Part shown: one piece after another, positions 1-11,500 of the stretch | Numbering within the stretch: the stretch's first letter is position 1 | How the letters are laid out: every line of letters starts with the position of its first letter | Source: Ancylostoma caninum | Taxonomy: Eukaryota; Nematoda; Chromadorea; Rhabditida; Ancylostomatidae | DNA: 64,000 bases | NCBI GenBank assembly: GCA_037903475.1 | Contig: JBAJFG010000241.1 | Span: 1 to 64,000 of the forward strand | Direction of reading: 5' to 3' | Notes under the pieces: generated by a model | The model's database searches: none | What the model saw: only the letters and a program-made list of their open reading frames with translations | Told to the model about the DNA's origin: nothing | Position numbers and translations under genes: made by a program

Positions 1-77
1 GTTATTTCGCAATCAGGGCGAGGATTCCGCAGTTTTTTTTTAATCCAAAGTTGTTTTTGATAATTAGAATTGCTGGA

Positions 78-3000
78 ATGGTTGAATTAAAGAATGAAGG
101 CTCCAGTATTCGCGATGAGCACATCCCTGTAAGTTTGATTGTAGACTTGATTTGTAAAGTATTGTTAGGACAGCAAGTGGTGCTCATTTGTAAAGTATTG
201 TTAGGACAGCAAGTGGTGCTCATTTTTGGATATTATTCCACTGTTTCCACTATCTTAATAATGAAGAAGAATCGACATATCATCCATCGACCTTCCGCTT
301 GAATCGTTGCAATTTTTCAACTGCAGTAGTTTTTGCCCTGTCTTGTTGTTTTATTTATTTTTATTCATTTATTTACTTAATACACCGCAAAGATGTGCAC
401 ATCAAAGAACAAAAATAAAACGCGTAAAAAGGAAGTAACGGAGGATCTTCACTGGGGCTTCTGTCACAGTAAAGTTATAGTCCATTCTAGGGACAGAAAG
501 TGAGGCACTTGGAAAAAAATGATTGTTTTCATGATCCGTTGCCAGTTTATCTCCTTCCATTATAAGTTTTCAGGTCTTGACTTCACAGGAGGCTCATATT
601 GTCTCCCAGCTTGTGGCTCGCCTTGATGACGCAGAGAAATTCTATAAAGGCCCCGACGTCAACGAGTTGAGGTATGTGTTAATAAGTATTTCTGCTGCGA
701 TATTCTGATTTTTATACTTTTTCTAGGGATTTGGTGATGCCACCAGAATGTGAGGTGATTGAAGAGATCAGTGGACGTGTTGTAATGTTTGTACCATTAC
801 ACGAATGTTCCTTACATGCGTATGCTCAAAAGAAAGGTTTTCATATGACTGAAGCTGATGTGGAACCAATTTTTAAGCAGGTATTGTGTTTTATTTCGTT
901 ATAGCGAATTAGCGGATATTTTACTGTTGCGAAATCATTGGAAAGTATTCTGTGTGGAACGATTTCGCAAGCGAGCAGAAGTGCGAATATTTCGTTGCGT
1001 TAATAATGCGCCTATACTTGAATGAATCCAGTTCGAGAGTTTTCAATACAATTCCATGTTGCGGTAAAAAGTTTGGAAAATAGGGAGAAAGGAATCGTAC
1101 AGTGTTGCCTGGGTTACTGCAGTAGCTATTGTAGGTGCTGCGCTCATGGGTATGAATTGAGGAATATTTCTTTACCATAGATTTTGCAAGTGGTATTTAT
1201 GCATATATCGCTTCAAAACTTTAGTTGTAATTTAGTACAGTCAGCAAGTTGCAGTGCTAGTAACGTTCACATTTTCAGATTGTGCGTATTCTTGCATTTT
1301 GTCACGCGTTAGGGATAATCGTTCGAAATCTGAAACCACGTAAGCTCGTATTCGATCAGCAGAATCGTATACGTCTTGAAAACGTGTTGGATTGTATTGT
1401 CTGTGATGATCCAACTGATGACCGTATGGTTGATAAGTACTGTACTCCAGCGTTTGCTGCTCCAGAGGTGAGCATTCTCGTTTCATTCATCGACAGATGT
1501 TCAACTCATTACGGCGGTGTAGGTGGTGAATCGCGCACCAAATTTCTCTGGAAAAGCTTGTGACGTCTGGAGTCTTGGCATATTGCTTTACCTATTACTG
1601 CTCGGTCGTTATCCTTTTTACGATGAAACTCCGGCTGGTGTGTTCTCCAAAATACGTGTGGCAAAAGTCGTCTTGCCTCCGGATGTGCATTTGAGCGCTG
1701 GCGGTTAGTTTCAGCAAACCTTTTCCAAACTCCCCTGCATATCCTGATGTCGCTCTTTCAGCTCGTGCACTTATATTCGGGTTATTGCGACGTGATCCAG
1801 ATGAGCGTCCGACCACCGCTGAATTGCGATACACGCCATGGGTCTGTCCACCGAAAGTGCCTTGCAGGAGAAGACCAACTGATCCACGAATCAGTCCGAC
1901 ACTTCATATGCGTATTGCATTGGCTGTAAGTATTCAAACTAATTAAATCATAATGTGGTTTTCTGGTATTTTCCCTACTGTCTTTTTAAATAATCTTGCG
2001 CATTAAACGTGGTTCAAAAATTGGGCAAATCCCGCCACTTTGCTATGCGTTGGCTCATGTCCAACATGATTACCAAAATGATTAGCCGTCAAGTAGAAAG
2101 TTGGCTGTGAAATCTTACCCACTACATCCATTCTTACCCAGTACATCTAGTCACATTTTTGAATCATACCCAGTACATCCAGTCACATTTTTGAATGATA
2201 TCCATACTCAAATCCTCTAAACTTTGAACTCTGGGCATCTTTATTTAAGTATATATGTATGCGAGTGAATATTGTTAACCTTCACTTCTAAGTCAGTTAG
2301 TTTCCTATCTGTTTTTACTTATAAAACAAAGCTTATGGTTATTTGTTTGACATGAAATTATTCTTATTAAGTAATCTCGTAAAGTAATCTACTTTTGTGT
2401 AAGATTTCTCAGCAGTTAAATGGAACACATTAATGGTTTATGCAATTGTGAAGAATGTAAGTTACACTCGAAGAGTGTGATGAGGAGGAGGAAGATTGTA
2501 GGAAATTGCGGTAAGGAATTTTTCTGGTCGAGAAATGCCCATAGGGCATTCACCCTGTAGTGAGCTTTGAAAGGAGAGCCATGGGCTGAGATGCGGCCAT
2601 TTTCAATCAATATCGAACATGTTCGATACCGATATATCACTTCCTTTCTGAATGCCTTGTAGAACATAATCACCGTTTAATTATATGAATTTTAGTCGTA
2701 GAGTGTTCGGAATACGTGTCGCTTGGTGTTTATAGCCCGTTTCAAAAACGAAGATAGTTGGGTATTTGTGCCTATGATCTGCCTTTCTCGCTCGCCTCTA
2801 AGAATACGGCACTATTTCTCGCATTCTCTCCTTCTCTATATTCTTCACAACTACGTTCCCTAGTGAAACGCACTATACTTACCTTTGCATCGCTCTTGGC
2901 GTGGTTACTTGTTTCATGTTAATTCACTGGTTACGCCCAGTAAATTCACCTTGAACGGCGCTGCAGCAAAGTAAAAGATTAATATTTGCTGCCAGTTCAG

Positions 3001-3349
3001 TTAAAGGTTACTTTAGTGTGGTCAACGTAGTTGTGGCTAAGTGTGAGCTTTTCAGCAGAACCTTCTGGAGGAGATGACTGAACCGTTCGTTCGAGTACCG
3101 TGCTATCCTCCGCGCTCTCGATCCGTCGGTCGCACGAGTGCACTAGCGGCTCAGTCGTCGTCGTCTTCGTCGGCGACGTCATCGTCGTCGACTTCGCCAG
3201 CGACGTCAAGGTCTGTTCTGTCGTCGTCAGTGTTGACTGCATTTGGTGCTCCTGTAGTTCAACGAACGCTAGATAGTCTTGTATTCAACGGGCGTCCTCT
3301 GATGTCGTCGCTAGAGTCAGCGAACTCCGTATCGTCGATGAATTTTTAA
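78..3349 (+). CDS. nipi-3: Tribbles-family pseudokinase (nipi-3-like), 5' end probably missing
   Basis: Tribbles proteins are catalytically impaired kinase-fold scaffolds that bind C/EBP-type factors, COP1 and MAP-kinase kinases; the nematode member NIPI-3 acts in epidermal immunity and development. The exons are 574-671, 727-880, 1279-1467, 1523-1703, 1762-1925 and 3056-3349, all with good GT/AG sites and matching phases. They give about 359 residues ending at TAA 3347-3349. The hallmarks are a catalytic loop IVRNLKPRKLVF where kinases have HRDLKxxN, no DFG (ENVLDC instead), an APE-like AAPE, then FSGKACDVWSLG, LLGRYPFYDETP, FSKIR and RRDPDERPT. The last exon adds a Ser-rich tail. An exon at 78-128 ending in CCT/gtaagt fits the phase but is weakly supported. 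The N-lobe strands before the first sure exon are missing, so the start is probably upstream. Family assignment is firm; the exact C-terminus depends on the 1926-3055 intron. Confidence 0.85.
151..222. repeat. 36-bp direct tandem repeat, two copies
   Basis: Two identical 36-bp units lie back to back (151-186 and 187-222), each starting tttgtaaagtattg. They fall in the presumed first intron of the Tribbles gene. The identity of the copies suggests a recent duplication or expansion. Confidence 0.9.
2135..2198. repeat. 32-bp tandem repeat in the last Tribbles intron
   Basis: Two near-identical 32-bp units (2135-2166, 2167-2198) beginning tacccagtacatc sit in the 1.1-kb intron between exons 1762-1925 and 3056-3349. 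They differ at only a couple of positions. Confidence 0.8.
2745..2880 (+). repeat. Dispersed short repeat, family E (copy 1)
   Basis: About 135 bp starting near tttcaaaaacgaagatag and ending near the gaaacgcactata stretch resembles 42808-42950 in the same orientation, and 55388-55525, 58455-58560 and 62738-62830 in the opposite orientation. It lies in a Tribbles intron. I see no coding capacity and class it as a short non-autonomous dispersed element. Confidence 0.6.
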
Positions 3350-4512
3350 GGCGGCTTAACATTGCTCAAGCAAAATAGTTTTACGCCTTTACATACCCTG
3401 GATTTTGTTTACCCATTTTCGTTTTTGTACTTTCATGTTTGTTCCATACGAATTTCGTGTTATTGTTTGTGATCAGTTTGTGTATACTACCTGAACCTCT
3501 TTTATGGTTCTTGTCAGAAGGCTTGTAAATTTCTTTTCCAAATCTTTTTATTCGCTCCTGTCCTCATCTGTTTTACTTTCAGTCATTTCGGTTTTTGCCG
3601 GGCTTATTTATTTTATGTCGTTTTATAAATTTACTGTAAATCGTAGTATTTTGTACGTTAATAATTTTACCCTCGAAATTGCCTGTAGTGTTAGATATGG
3701 ATCTTCTCTTTCTTCCATCTGCATTGAAAGTCTTTAACGAGTTGGCTTATAAGTTAGTTAGGTCTTCGTCGAACCGCTTAGTCCATTGTTAACGAGTGCT
3801 GCTCGGAACAGTGGGACGCTTGTATAATTGCTCTGGTTTACTGGATCAATCCATCCAAGTGTTGAACGTTCAATCTTTCTACGCTCCAGGCTAGCGTTGA
3901 GTTCGTTTTATCTTTTTGTCTTCGCCTCAGTTTGAGACCGTATCAAGTTCTCTTTTCTTACTTTATGCGGAGTGATGAGTTCACGTACATGTCTATTTGA
4001 GTCATTTTTATTCTTTCTCTGTTTCGCTCTTCGCATACCTCAAAAGGTATGTGGACTAGTGGTGGGTCTCTTTAGAACGCTAGATCGTTATTTCGTTTTG
4101 TTTCTCTTCTTTTGAAATGAGCGTTTTACTTCTGCTTGAGTATTTGTTCTATTAGGTATTTGTTTCGTTGTACATAAAGAAATGTCTAATTTCTAGCGCA
4201 GCGGTCTGTATATGAAATTGATTCTCAATTGATCTGGTTATGCTTTGTCAGTGAAAGTGGACTTGATGTTCCCTGAATTTTCTTGGCATTTTTTTCACTG
4301 GGTTGGTAGAGGTCATAGACGATTTGAAGGTTCGGTGGTTTTAAGGGGAGCTGACATCTGGTGGAAAGACGGTAAATTGTCTTTCAGTGCTGTGGGTGCT
4401 GCTATAGTACTCGAGGAGTATAACTCAAAGTTGGTTAACCACTCAAGAGTTAGGAAGTAAGAACAAAAATGAGAAAGAACGAGACAAATCGCAATGTTCC
4501 ATGTTAGAGTAT
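3350..4512. other. Intergenic, no supported gene
   Basis: This is AT-rich, T-rich sequence downstream of the Tribbles stop codon. Short open frames exist (for example 3504-3737 and 4245-4460) but they lack splice signals, recognisable domains or good starts. I see no gene here. Confidence 0.5.
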
Positions 4513-4789
4513 ATGATGTACAGTGGACGTCAATGGCGTTGGCCCATTTGCGGCCTTGAGAACGACGTCGCGCAACCGCGCCACGTGCGCCGTAACCTAT
4601 ATTCTGCTGCTGTTATGCAATTTCTCACAGCTTTTCTACTCGATTCTAAGGATTTTCGAGCAAATCGGGCAGAAAAGACCCTAGAAATAGCATTCCGCAG
4701 GTGACGACACCGATCCCGGCGCGCGCGGCGCGGTCGTTCTACGTTTCTCGAGGTCGCAGATGGGCCACCGCCGTTGCCGTCCACTATAT
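4513..4789. mobile_element. Palindromic MITE-like element, family A (copy 1)
   Basis: The ends are inverted repeats of roughly 75 bp: tacagtggacgtcaatggc at the left and its diverged complement near tgccgtccactata at the right. A GC-rich zone sits inside each arm around an AT-richer core. The same structure recurs at 46951-47224. There is no coding capacity, so it is a non-autonomous DNA element by structure; the superfamily is unknown. Confidence 0.75.
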
Positions 4790-4989
4790 GTTACCTGCGC
4801 TGGCTTAATCTGTTAGGAATGAGCATCTACGGTCTTATCGAATTATAGGGGAATTCGTGTACCTGTTGCTCGGCAGAGATTAGTTGAGTAGGGTGTGTGC
4901 TAGATACAGCGATTGATGACAATAGTTCACCACCGTGAATTCACCTATCCGCCATTATCCCATGCAATCAGAGCAGCACCTTGGAGTAG

Positions 4990-5235
4990 GCGTCGATGAG
5001 GGGGCATTTTCTCGAGAAGCACGCGACGGAACCGCGCCGCTAGCGCTAGGGTCCTCTCAACGACAATAAGCTATGGATGTTTCTTGACAGTTCTCTTGAT
5101 AGCTAACATTCAAATATGATGAAAAATTAGCAAGAAAATCCCGATTTGCCCCTACACTGCCGATACCAACGCGAGCGTCGCGGCCGCGCCGCATACTTGC
5201 CGCAGAACTCTTCGGACAGGGTGGTCTAGCTTGCG
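4990..5235. mobile_element. Palindromic MITE-like element, family B (copy 1)
   Basis: The left arm begins gcgtcgatgagggggcatt, followed by a GC-rich block and a central sequence with paired gttctcttgatagctaac-like motifs. The right arm is a diverged complement. Better-preserved relatives are at 47814-48075, 49444-49708 and 51197-51495. The right boundary of this copy is uncertain. Confidence 0.65.
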
Positions 5236-5861
5236 AATAATACGGAGGGAGTGTGGTAACCTTTGCATTGCGTGCGCTGTGCAACTTGCAGCTGTCATAA
5301 TCCATTGTTCTTCACGACTGCTACCCCTTGCAGTGGAGTAGACGTTTTATTCGAGAATCGAGACTTGAGTGTTCACAGTTCCATTGAATCGAATTTCAAA
5401 CCGATGGGAATATCGAAAATTGAGAAGAGATCTACATTTTCAAGAAAAAAAAAACGACTGTCGAAAAAGATCTAGGTTCTATAAGGTGGACATTCTTGAA
5501 TGATGGTCCACCGTTATCTCTAGTCGTCTCTGGAATGTTGCTAAATAATCTGTTTGCAAGAAATAACGATATGGAAAGATGTAGGGTAGCGAAAATCATT
5601 ACAGTTTTCCTAGTAAATTGTAAAAGTCGAGTCATTCGATGTACTTATTGAAAGCATACAACTTGCACACTCTTGTAGTAACTCTTTTACGTATAGGCAC
5701 GAGCTAAGTCACTGGGTTAGCCATCCTTAGTTTCGCCATGAGGAATTTTTCTCCCTTGCCGTGCTGTTGTATGTTTGTCTTCTTTCATTGTCTGAATATG
5801 GTGCTATGCTCTGCCTAGAGCCGTAATTTACATCTTTCATTTTCACTTACTTTATTCAAGA

Positions 5862-6196
5862 ATGCGTCGGCAATATCCAACTCCCAAGGAGTACGCCGAG
5901 GCCCAACAAGAGCTAGGCAGTTGTCTGCCGGAATTCCGCGAAACTCTTCGGCGTGCAGCGACTTTTGGAGCGTCAGCCGGCGTACCATTCGGTCTCTACG
6001 TGGCCTATAGGTGAGTCGGATAAGGTGGCAATGAGTCTTCTGAACAGAACTTACCAATCATTCACCCAGGCAACATGGCCGCGATTTTCGTGCTTTTGCT
6101 GGCAAGTCGTTGGCTACATGGGTTGCAACAACGTTGACATTTGGAGCCATAGGTCTTATGGCGGGCACTTACAACTGTTTGCGTGTACAAATGTAA
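5862..6196 (+). CDS. Small protein with two hydrophobic segments, unrecognised
   Basis: There are two exons, 5862-6010 and 6070-6196, joined by a 59-bp intron (gtgagt...ttcacccag). Phase is preserved and the product is 91 residues ending at TAA 6194-6196. The start ATG follows an ttcaag that could be a trans-splice acceptor. The N-terminal third is polar (MRRQYPTPKEYAEAQQ). Two hydrophobic Gly/Ala-rich stretches follow at about residues 33-50 and 63-83, separated by a basic loop (YRQHGRDFR), suggesting a small hairpin membrane protein, possibly of an organelle membrane. I do not recognise the family. Confidence rests on the clean intron and phase, not on homology. Confidence 0.55.
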
Positions 6197-8567
6197 ATAA
6201 TTATTGTTGCTGTATTTTTACCAGGTTTGTTGATTTTGACAGATGAATTACGATATCATAGGAAAATGATTGTTTCAAACCAGCGTCTGAGTGTTGTTGG
6301 TGCAAGTTTGTTGTCGAATCTGTTCTGCAGACGGAATAAGTTCTGTTGTAAGTTGCAGGCACAATAAAACTTGCTAATAACTGCTAGCTTACACACTCGA
6401 CAAGGCGTTCTCAGGTATTTCAAGGAAAAAAGAATCACCTCCAGGGTTATGGTCGGTTCCACCGGGAAAGATAGTTGGAGAGGTGCCAACGAGAAAAATA
6501 ACGCAGGAGTGTGTTCAGCAAGTCGAGTGGTGGCAAGAAAATGTGCACGGATACTCGGCTATCGTTGCGTATGGAGGCGACTATATCTCACAGTGAGTAG
6601 TGTTCTCACGCTTGGAATGGGAAAAGGTCACAGTACATTCATATCTTCTACATGTGTTCTGACCTTTAAAAACGCTGTGCGAGAATCGCTGCAAAAATGC
6701 TGAACGAATTGTTTTTAAAAAGTCAGGAAGCCGGAATTCCGCTCCGTGACGGGAAGGGTTGGATGGGAGGCGGGGGGAGGGGAAGGGTTCTCAATATACA
6801 CGAAATTTGACGGATTTCATCGACTTGGAGTCCATCAAATGACACTGCTTTTTCGAAAATTCAGACCCGTTCGAATTTACGCAGTTGCAGTTCTGATGGC
6901 TAGAACATTAATTCAGTCGAATAGTGCCTATTCGAAGCTCGGTTCTACTGCTATTCGAGTCATACGAATCAAAAGTGTACGGTATAGGCTCGATATATCA
7001 CTAGATATTAGCCTTTTCGTATTTTGATATTTGGTAACTGTGCAACAGCCTAGGCAGCGTAATACGTCAAGTACAAAGCCTAACGGCAACTCCTTTCAAT
7101 TGCTGCTATTTTCCCATTAATTGCTGTCACTCAGCTCCAGTTGCTGCTAAAGTGAGGAATGTTTGAGCAGCAACTGAGGGGAAGATGGCGGCAACTGAGA
7201 GTAGATGCTGTTAGGCCTTATACTCAATGTATTACGCTTCGAGCTGTATTCGAATCGTATATTTTTAGGAGTAGATTTGATATTCGATCCACGACATGGT
7301 ATGTTCAGCACGACACAAGTCTTTGTGACCAAGTTCGTATGAGCCCAAGGTCCGAAAAACATCTGGAGGAGTTTTGGAGCATTTTTAGATACTAGTAATA
7401 TGTATGTTCGTATCAAGGAAATACCGACTTCCGTGGAATCTTAGGAACGGCAGGGAGATGAAGCTCTGCATCCGGTGTTCTCTCAAATGTGATCTCAACC
7501 AGTCGATTAATCTATTTCATGCAACTTACTGTTAGATTTTGCACTTGCTGGACCAGTATTTCGTTCCTTGGCGGCTACTGATTCTCTTTTGATAAATAAA
7601 TTAATGCTCAGAAAGGTATTTATAAGGCTGTGACGTGTTATACTGGTAGAGGTTGTGGCCAAGCTCTATGAGTGGTCGGTTTATCCAATCGACCAATTGC
7701 AGGACCCGTCGGCGCCGCCCACTGCAGGTATAACTCTCCATCGTATTTATAATACTATGTAGCGAAATACTGTAGTTCAAATCCTTGTTCGTTAGCTTTG
7801 TTGATCCATCGATGACATCAGAACCCTTGTATACTTGTTGCATCACCAAGCTCTGAGCCTCTTTCCTCTTTTTTAAAATCTGCTCTGTTCTTGTCCATTC
7901 ATTTAATTTCCATATCTTCATTCATTTTAGTGTGTCGGTTTCTATATATTACTGACTGCTATTGGTCAGATGCTCAGGGTAACCTTGTTGAAGCCTGAAA
8001 GCTTTTTTTTTGGCTGGCGTTGTCCCTATAATTTTTATAGAGAAGTTCGATGAGATGTATTTTCGTTGAAATTCCACTTGTAGTGGCCATTACGCTGTTC
8101 TCTGTCGTGTTCAAGAGAGAATTTTCGTCATGAGGAAGTTGAAGAGTTTTCAGTTATCTACGTGCACAGCTGCACCGATAGTAGAAAAAAAAAACAGAAA
8201 TTTTCGGTTGTATTAGGAAGATCGTACAGCTGAAATGCGAAACGTCGAATCTGTTATGCTCGTTGACAAATGTACAGCTCAATCTAGTTGCCAAGACCTC
8301 TGTGGCAAAGTACAATCCACCGCAGCGCGGCAGGGAGCGAGAGGGCGAAGATGGCTTATGGGCTGCGGCAGACAGCCAGAGTACCGCGCCGCACGGTCCA
8401 TGGGGACCCGATAGTTGGAGTTCCCGGTACCTCCAGTTACGCTCGCTATCCTAGTATGTGAACATGACACACAATACAAATACAGTGTCACAAAATTTTT
8501 ATCCATATCTGCTTGAAATAAGCTCTCTATAGATTTATGCTCACTAAAAACGCTAGTCGTAACGTCA
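6197..8567. other. Intergenic stretch between convergent genes
   Basis: No coding exon is supported here. The segment holds an imperfect palindrome at about 7050-7240 and scattered TTCGA-rich motifs. The 3' untranslated regions of the small plus-strand gene and of the large minus-strand mucin gene should both lie here, since the two genes converge. Open frames such as 6371-6703 and 7601-7921 show no domain or splice support. Confidence 0.5.
7050..7240. repeat. Imperfect palindrome
   Basis: The sequence gcctaacggcaactccttt and its surroundings (about 7076-7130) form the diverged reverse complement of about 7150-7220. A gcgtaatac motif lies on the left and its complement is near 7229. Arm identity by eye is roughly three quarters. 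It is probably an old MITE. Confidence 0.6.
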
Positions 8568-11500
8568 TTATGCGCAGACGAACTGCTTGTTGACGATCTT
8601 CTTGACGTATGGAGCGCAGCAGGTCGCTCTAGGGAATGTGCAAACAGGAGCGGCACATGCCTGATTCATTTTGAATGCTCCTCTGGAACGGATAGAGAAT
8701 ATCAAAGAATTGGAATGAAAAGAGTGCTGTATGAACCCACGTGCACTGACAGCCGGATGGCCAACAGTAGCGGTATGAAGGGATCACTCCACACATTCCA
8801 CAGGTGTCGTTACACTTGGCACCTTGTTCTGGCATCCATGCGGTCCACGTACCCGGACATTGCATAGGCTAAACCATAGAGCGTGTTCCTGTGTAATTAG
8901 CAATCAATGGTGGGAAATTTTTTACCGGGTTTGGTTGGCAAAACTTGGCGCCATCGTAGCCAACAGCTGGATAACCTGTGCAACATGCTTGACCAGTAGT
9001 GCATGCTTGCTGGCCACATGCTTGTGTTTGTGTCGTGTCCCCTCTGGAACATGTCAAAGCCTTATGATCGAATGATTTATGGTGGATAAGAAACCCACTT
9101 GCATGCACAGCCATACGGTTGCGATGCACATGTGCGATTACGAGTTTGTGTACCACAAAGTCCACAAGTCGATGTGCATTTTGTCCACTCCGTCCACTCA
9201 TTCCAGAGACCATTTTTTTCTGAATGTGCTTGGATTATTTGTGGATTTATACCTCTTTCCAGTCGGTGGTACCGAAAAACTCTGTGCTGGTCGTTTGATC
9301 GGAAATTATCGGATTAAAGGATTTGTTTCCCAGAGAACATGCTCAGAGCTTACCAGGATCACAACATGTCGTCTGCTCTGGATTGAAAGGCGGCTCAACT
9401 GGAAGAGGACCGCAGTAGAAGGTCTTGGTGACAGTATCGGCCTTCTTCAAGAAACCTGGACAACAGGATGCTCTTGGGAATAAGCACACGCTTGTTCCAC
9501 AGACTTGATTTTGCACTGCGTCACCGCTGGAATTGTAATATTTTGCTGAGTTTTTACGTGAAATGTATTGTTTTGTAATACTAAATTCCCACGTGCAAGA
9601 ACATCCGTATTGTAGGGAAAGACACTTTCGAGATCGAACTTGCGTACCACAGGAACCACATGTGTCATTGCATGGAACGGTAATACTCCATTCGCCCCAA
9701 ATACCTGGAAAGACGAAGTTGAATCCGGATACAAGTCTCAGCTTCCAATTTAATTTTAGAGGTGCGTGGAAAACAATCTGCGGCTAGAAATTCATCAACA
9801 GGTTCAGTGTTCAACCATATTTTGATCTGTAATTTTGCTTTTGAGCCCATATGTGCCTCGAATTTATCTTTAGAATCTGTTGTCTGAGGGGCCCTTCAGA
9901 CTTCTGCAGCGGGAGCGGGCGTCAGCGACAAAAGTTGTCGCCACCATCGCCATTCCTCGCTGGCGGTAAAAGTTGGAACGATCCCTAAAGTAAAGGGACA
10001 TAAGAAGATCGACGGATATGTATACCTTGAGTTGGACAGCAGTTCACTCCACAAGTGTTAACGTATGGCGGATCTTCAGGAAGAGCAGGCTGAAATCATC
10101 AACATGTTCTATGAGAACCTTGCCATAAATTCCTGACCTAACATGGACTTCCCATTACAAAAATTAATTCCGAACGAAGACCTGCGGTCCACAAGCGTGC
10201 TTCCCGTTTATAATGGTTGACTCGAATCCTGGACAACATGACAAGCGCGGGAAGTAGCAGACATCTATATTACATGGAGCCGTAACTGTGCTTGGTCCGC
10301 TATAAGAGTGAAGTTCATGATTTGAATGTGTTACTGTGTACACGTTCTTGGTTGAAATCCTACTTGCATGGACAACCGTCAGGTTCTGAAAGACATGTCC
10401 TCGTCTTGGTGATGTTTCCGCATGAACCACAGTAGTCAGAACATTGATCGGGAGTTTGAGTCCATTCTGACCAAATTCCGTTATCCGGGCAGCATGTGTT
10501 GTTGCAGAACGGATCATACGGTGCTAGTGGTGTAGTGTAGTTCGGCTGAAATTGTAAGCTGAATGCACTGCATGTGCAATGGACATACTACATTTCTCCT
10601 CGAATTTCTTTAGTAAGAATGGGCTTGTTCCCAAATTCCAAAGTTTTAAGAGACGTAGAACTCATGTGTGAGGATGAAACAGCGTTAAACATGCAAGAAG
10701 TCCTGCTGTCTCCCATGTGACATATCGCGCTCCATTGACAGTCGCGAGTCCCGCCACGCGGCGGTCACACGCGCATGTGTATGTGAGCGAGCCCGCGTAA
10801 GCTGGCGCGGACGGACACCAAAAAATCCACATTGTCGCCAGCATCCACGACAATATCTCCGCAAGTAGGTGTCGATGCTTTGTGTTCTGCTCGCTTTATG
10901 ATTTTTTAGCAACCGACTGCACGGTAAGCGACTTACTTAGAAAGTGATAGTTTCCGTAACTGCTAACTTTCACGAGGAAGTATAATAGGAAATATATAAT
11001 AATTGTTTGGTTTTTGGGAGCGAAAATAGCATACCTGAGGCCCGCATGCGTGTTTTCCATCTATAATCGTAGACGAATATGGTGCGCAACATGAATTTCT
11101 CGGGAAGTAGCAGACACCAATGTTGCAGTTTTTCTCACGCGTAGATGGTCCCCTTAATTGTAGCTGTTGAACTGGTGGCTCACAAGTAATCATAATTTTA
11201 TTACCTGCATTTGCAACCGTGCGGCTCTGTGAGACAAGTACGAGTTTGGGTCACTTGGGCGCAAGAACCACAAGTATCTTTACACGCTCCTCCCTCCGTC
11301 CACTCCGACCAGTAACCTCCAGAAGCCGGGCAACAAGTCCAACAGACATCTGATGGAGGAGGGCTGTTGTCGTCCTTAACATTCCTAATGTTGATATATT
11401 TTCTGTGTCGTGAGCAATGTGTCTCATACCGCTTTAGAGCATTCAAAGTTCTTCTGTGGAGTTACTACTTCCGTGCGGTTTCCACAGCACGAAGCTCGAG

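Noticed and set aside
9079..9483. 134-codon plus-strand open frame
   Set aside because: It is antisense to mucin exons 9099-9219 and 9354-9526, which have consistent Cys-rich domains and splice phases.
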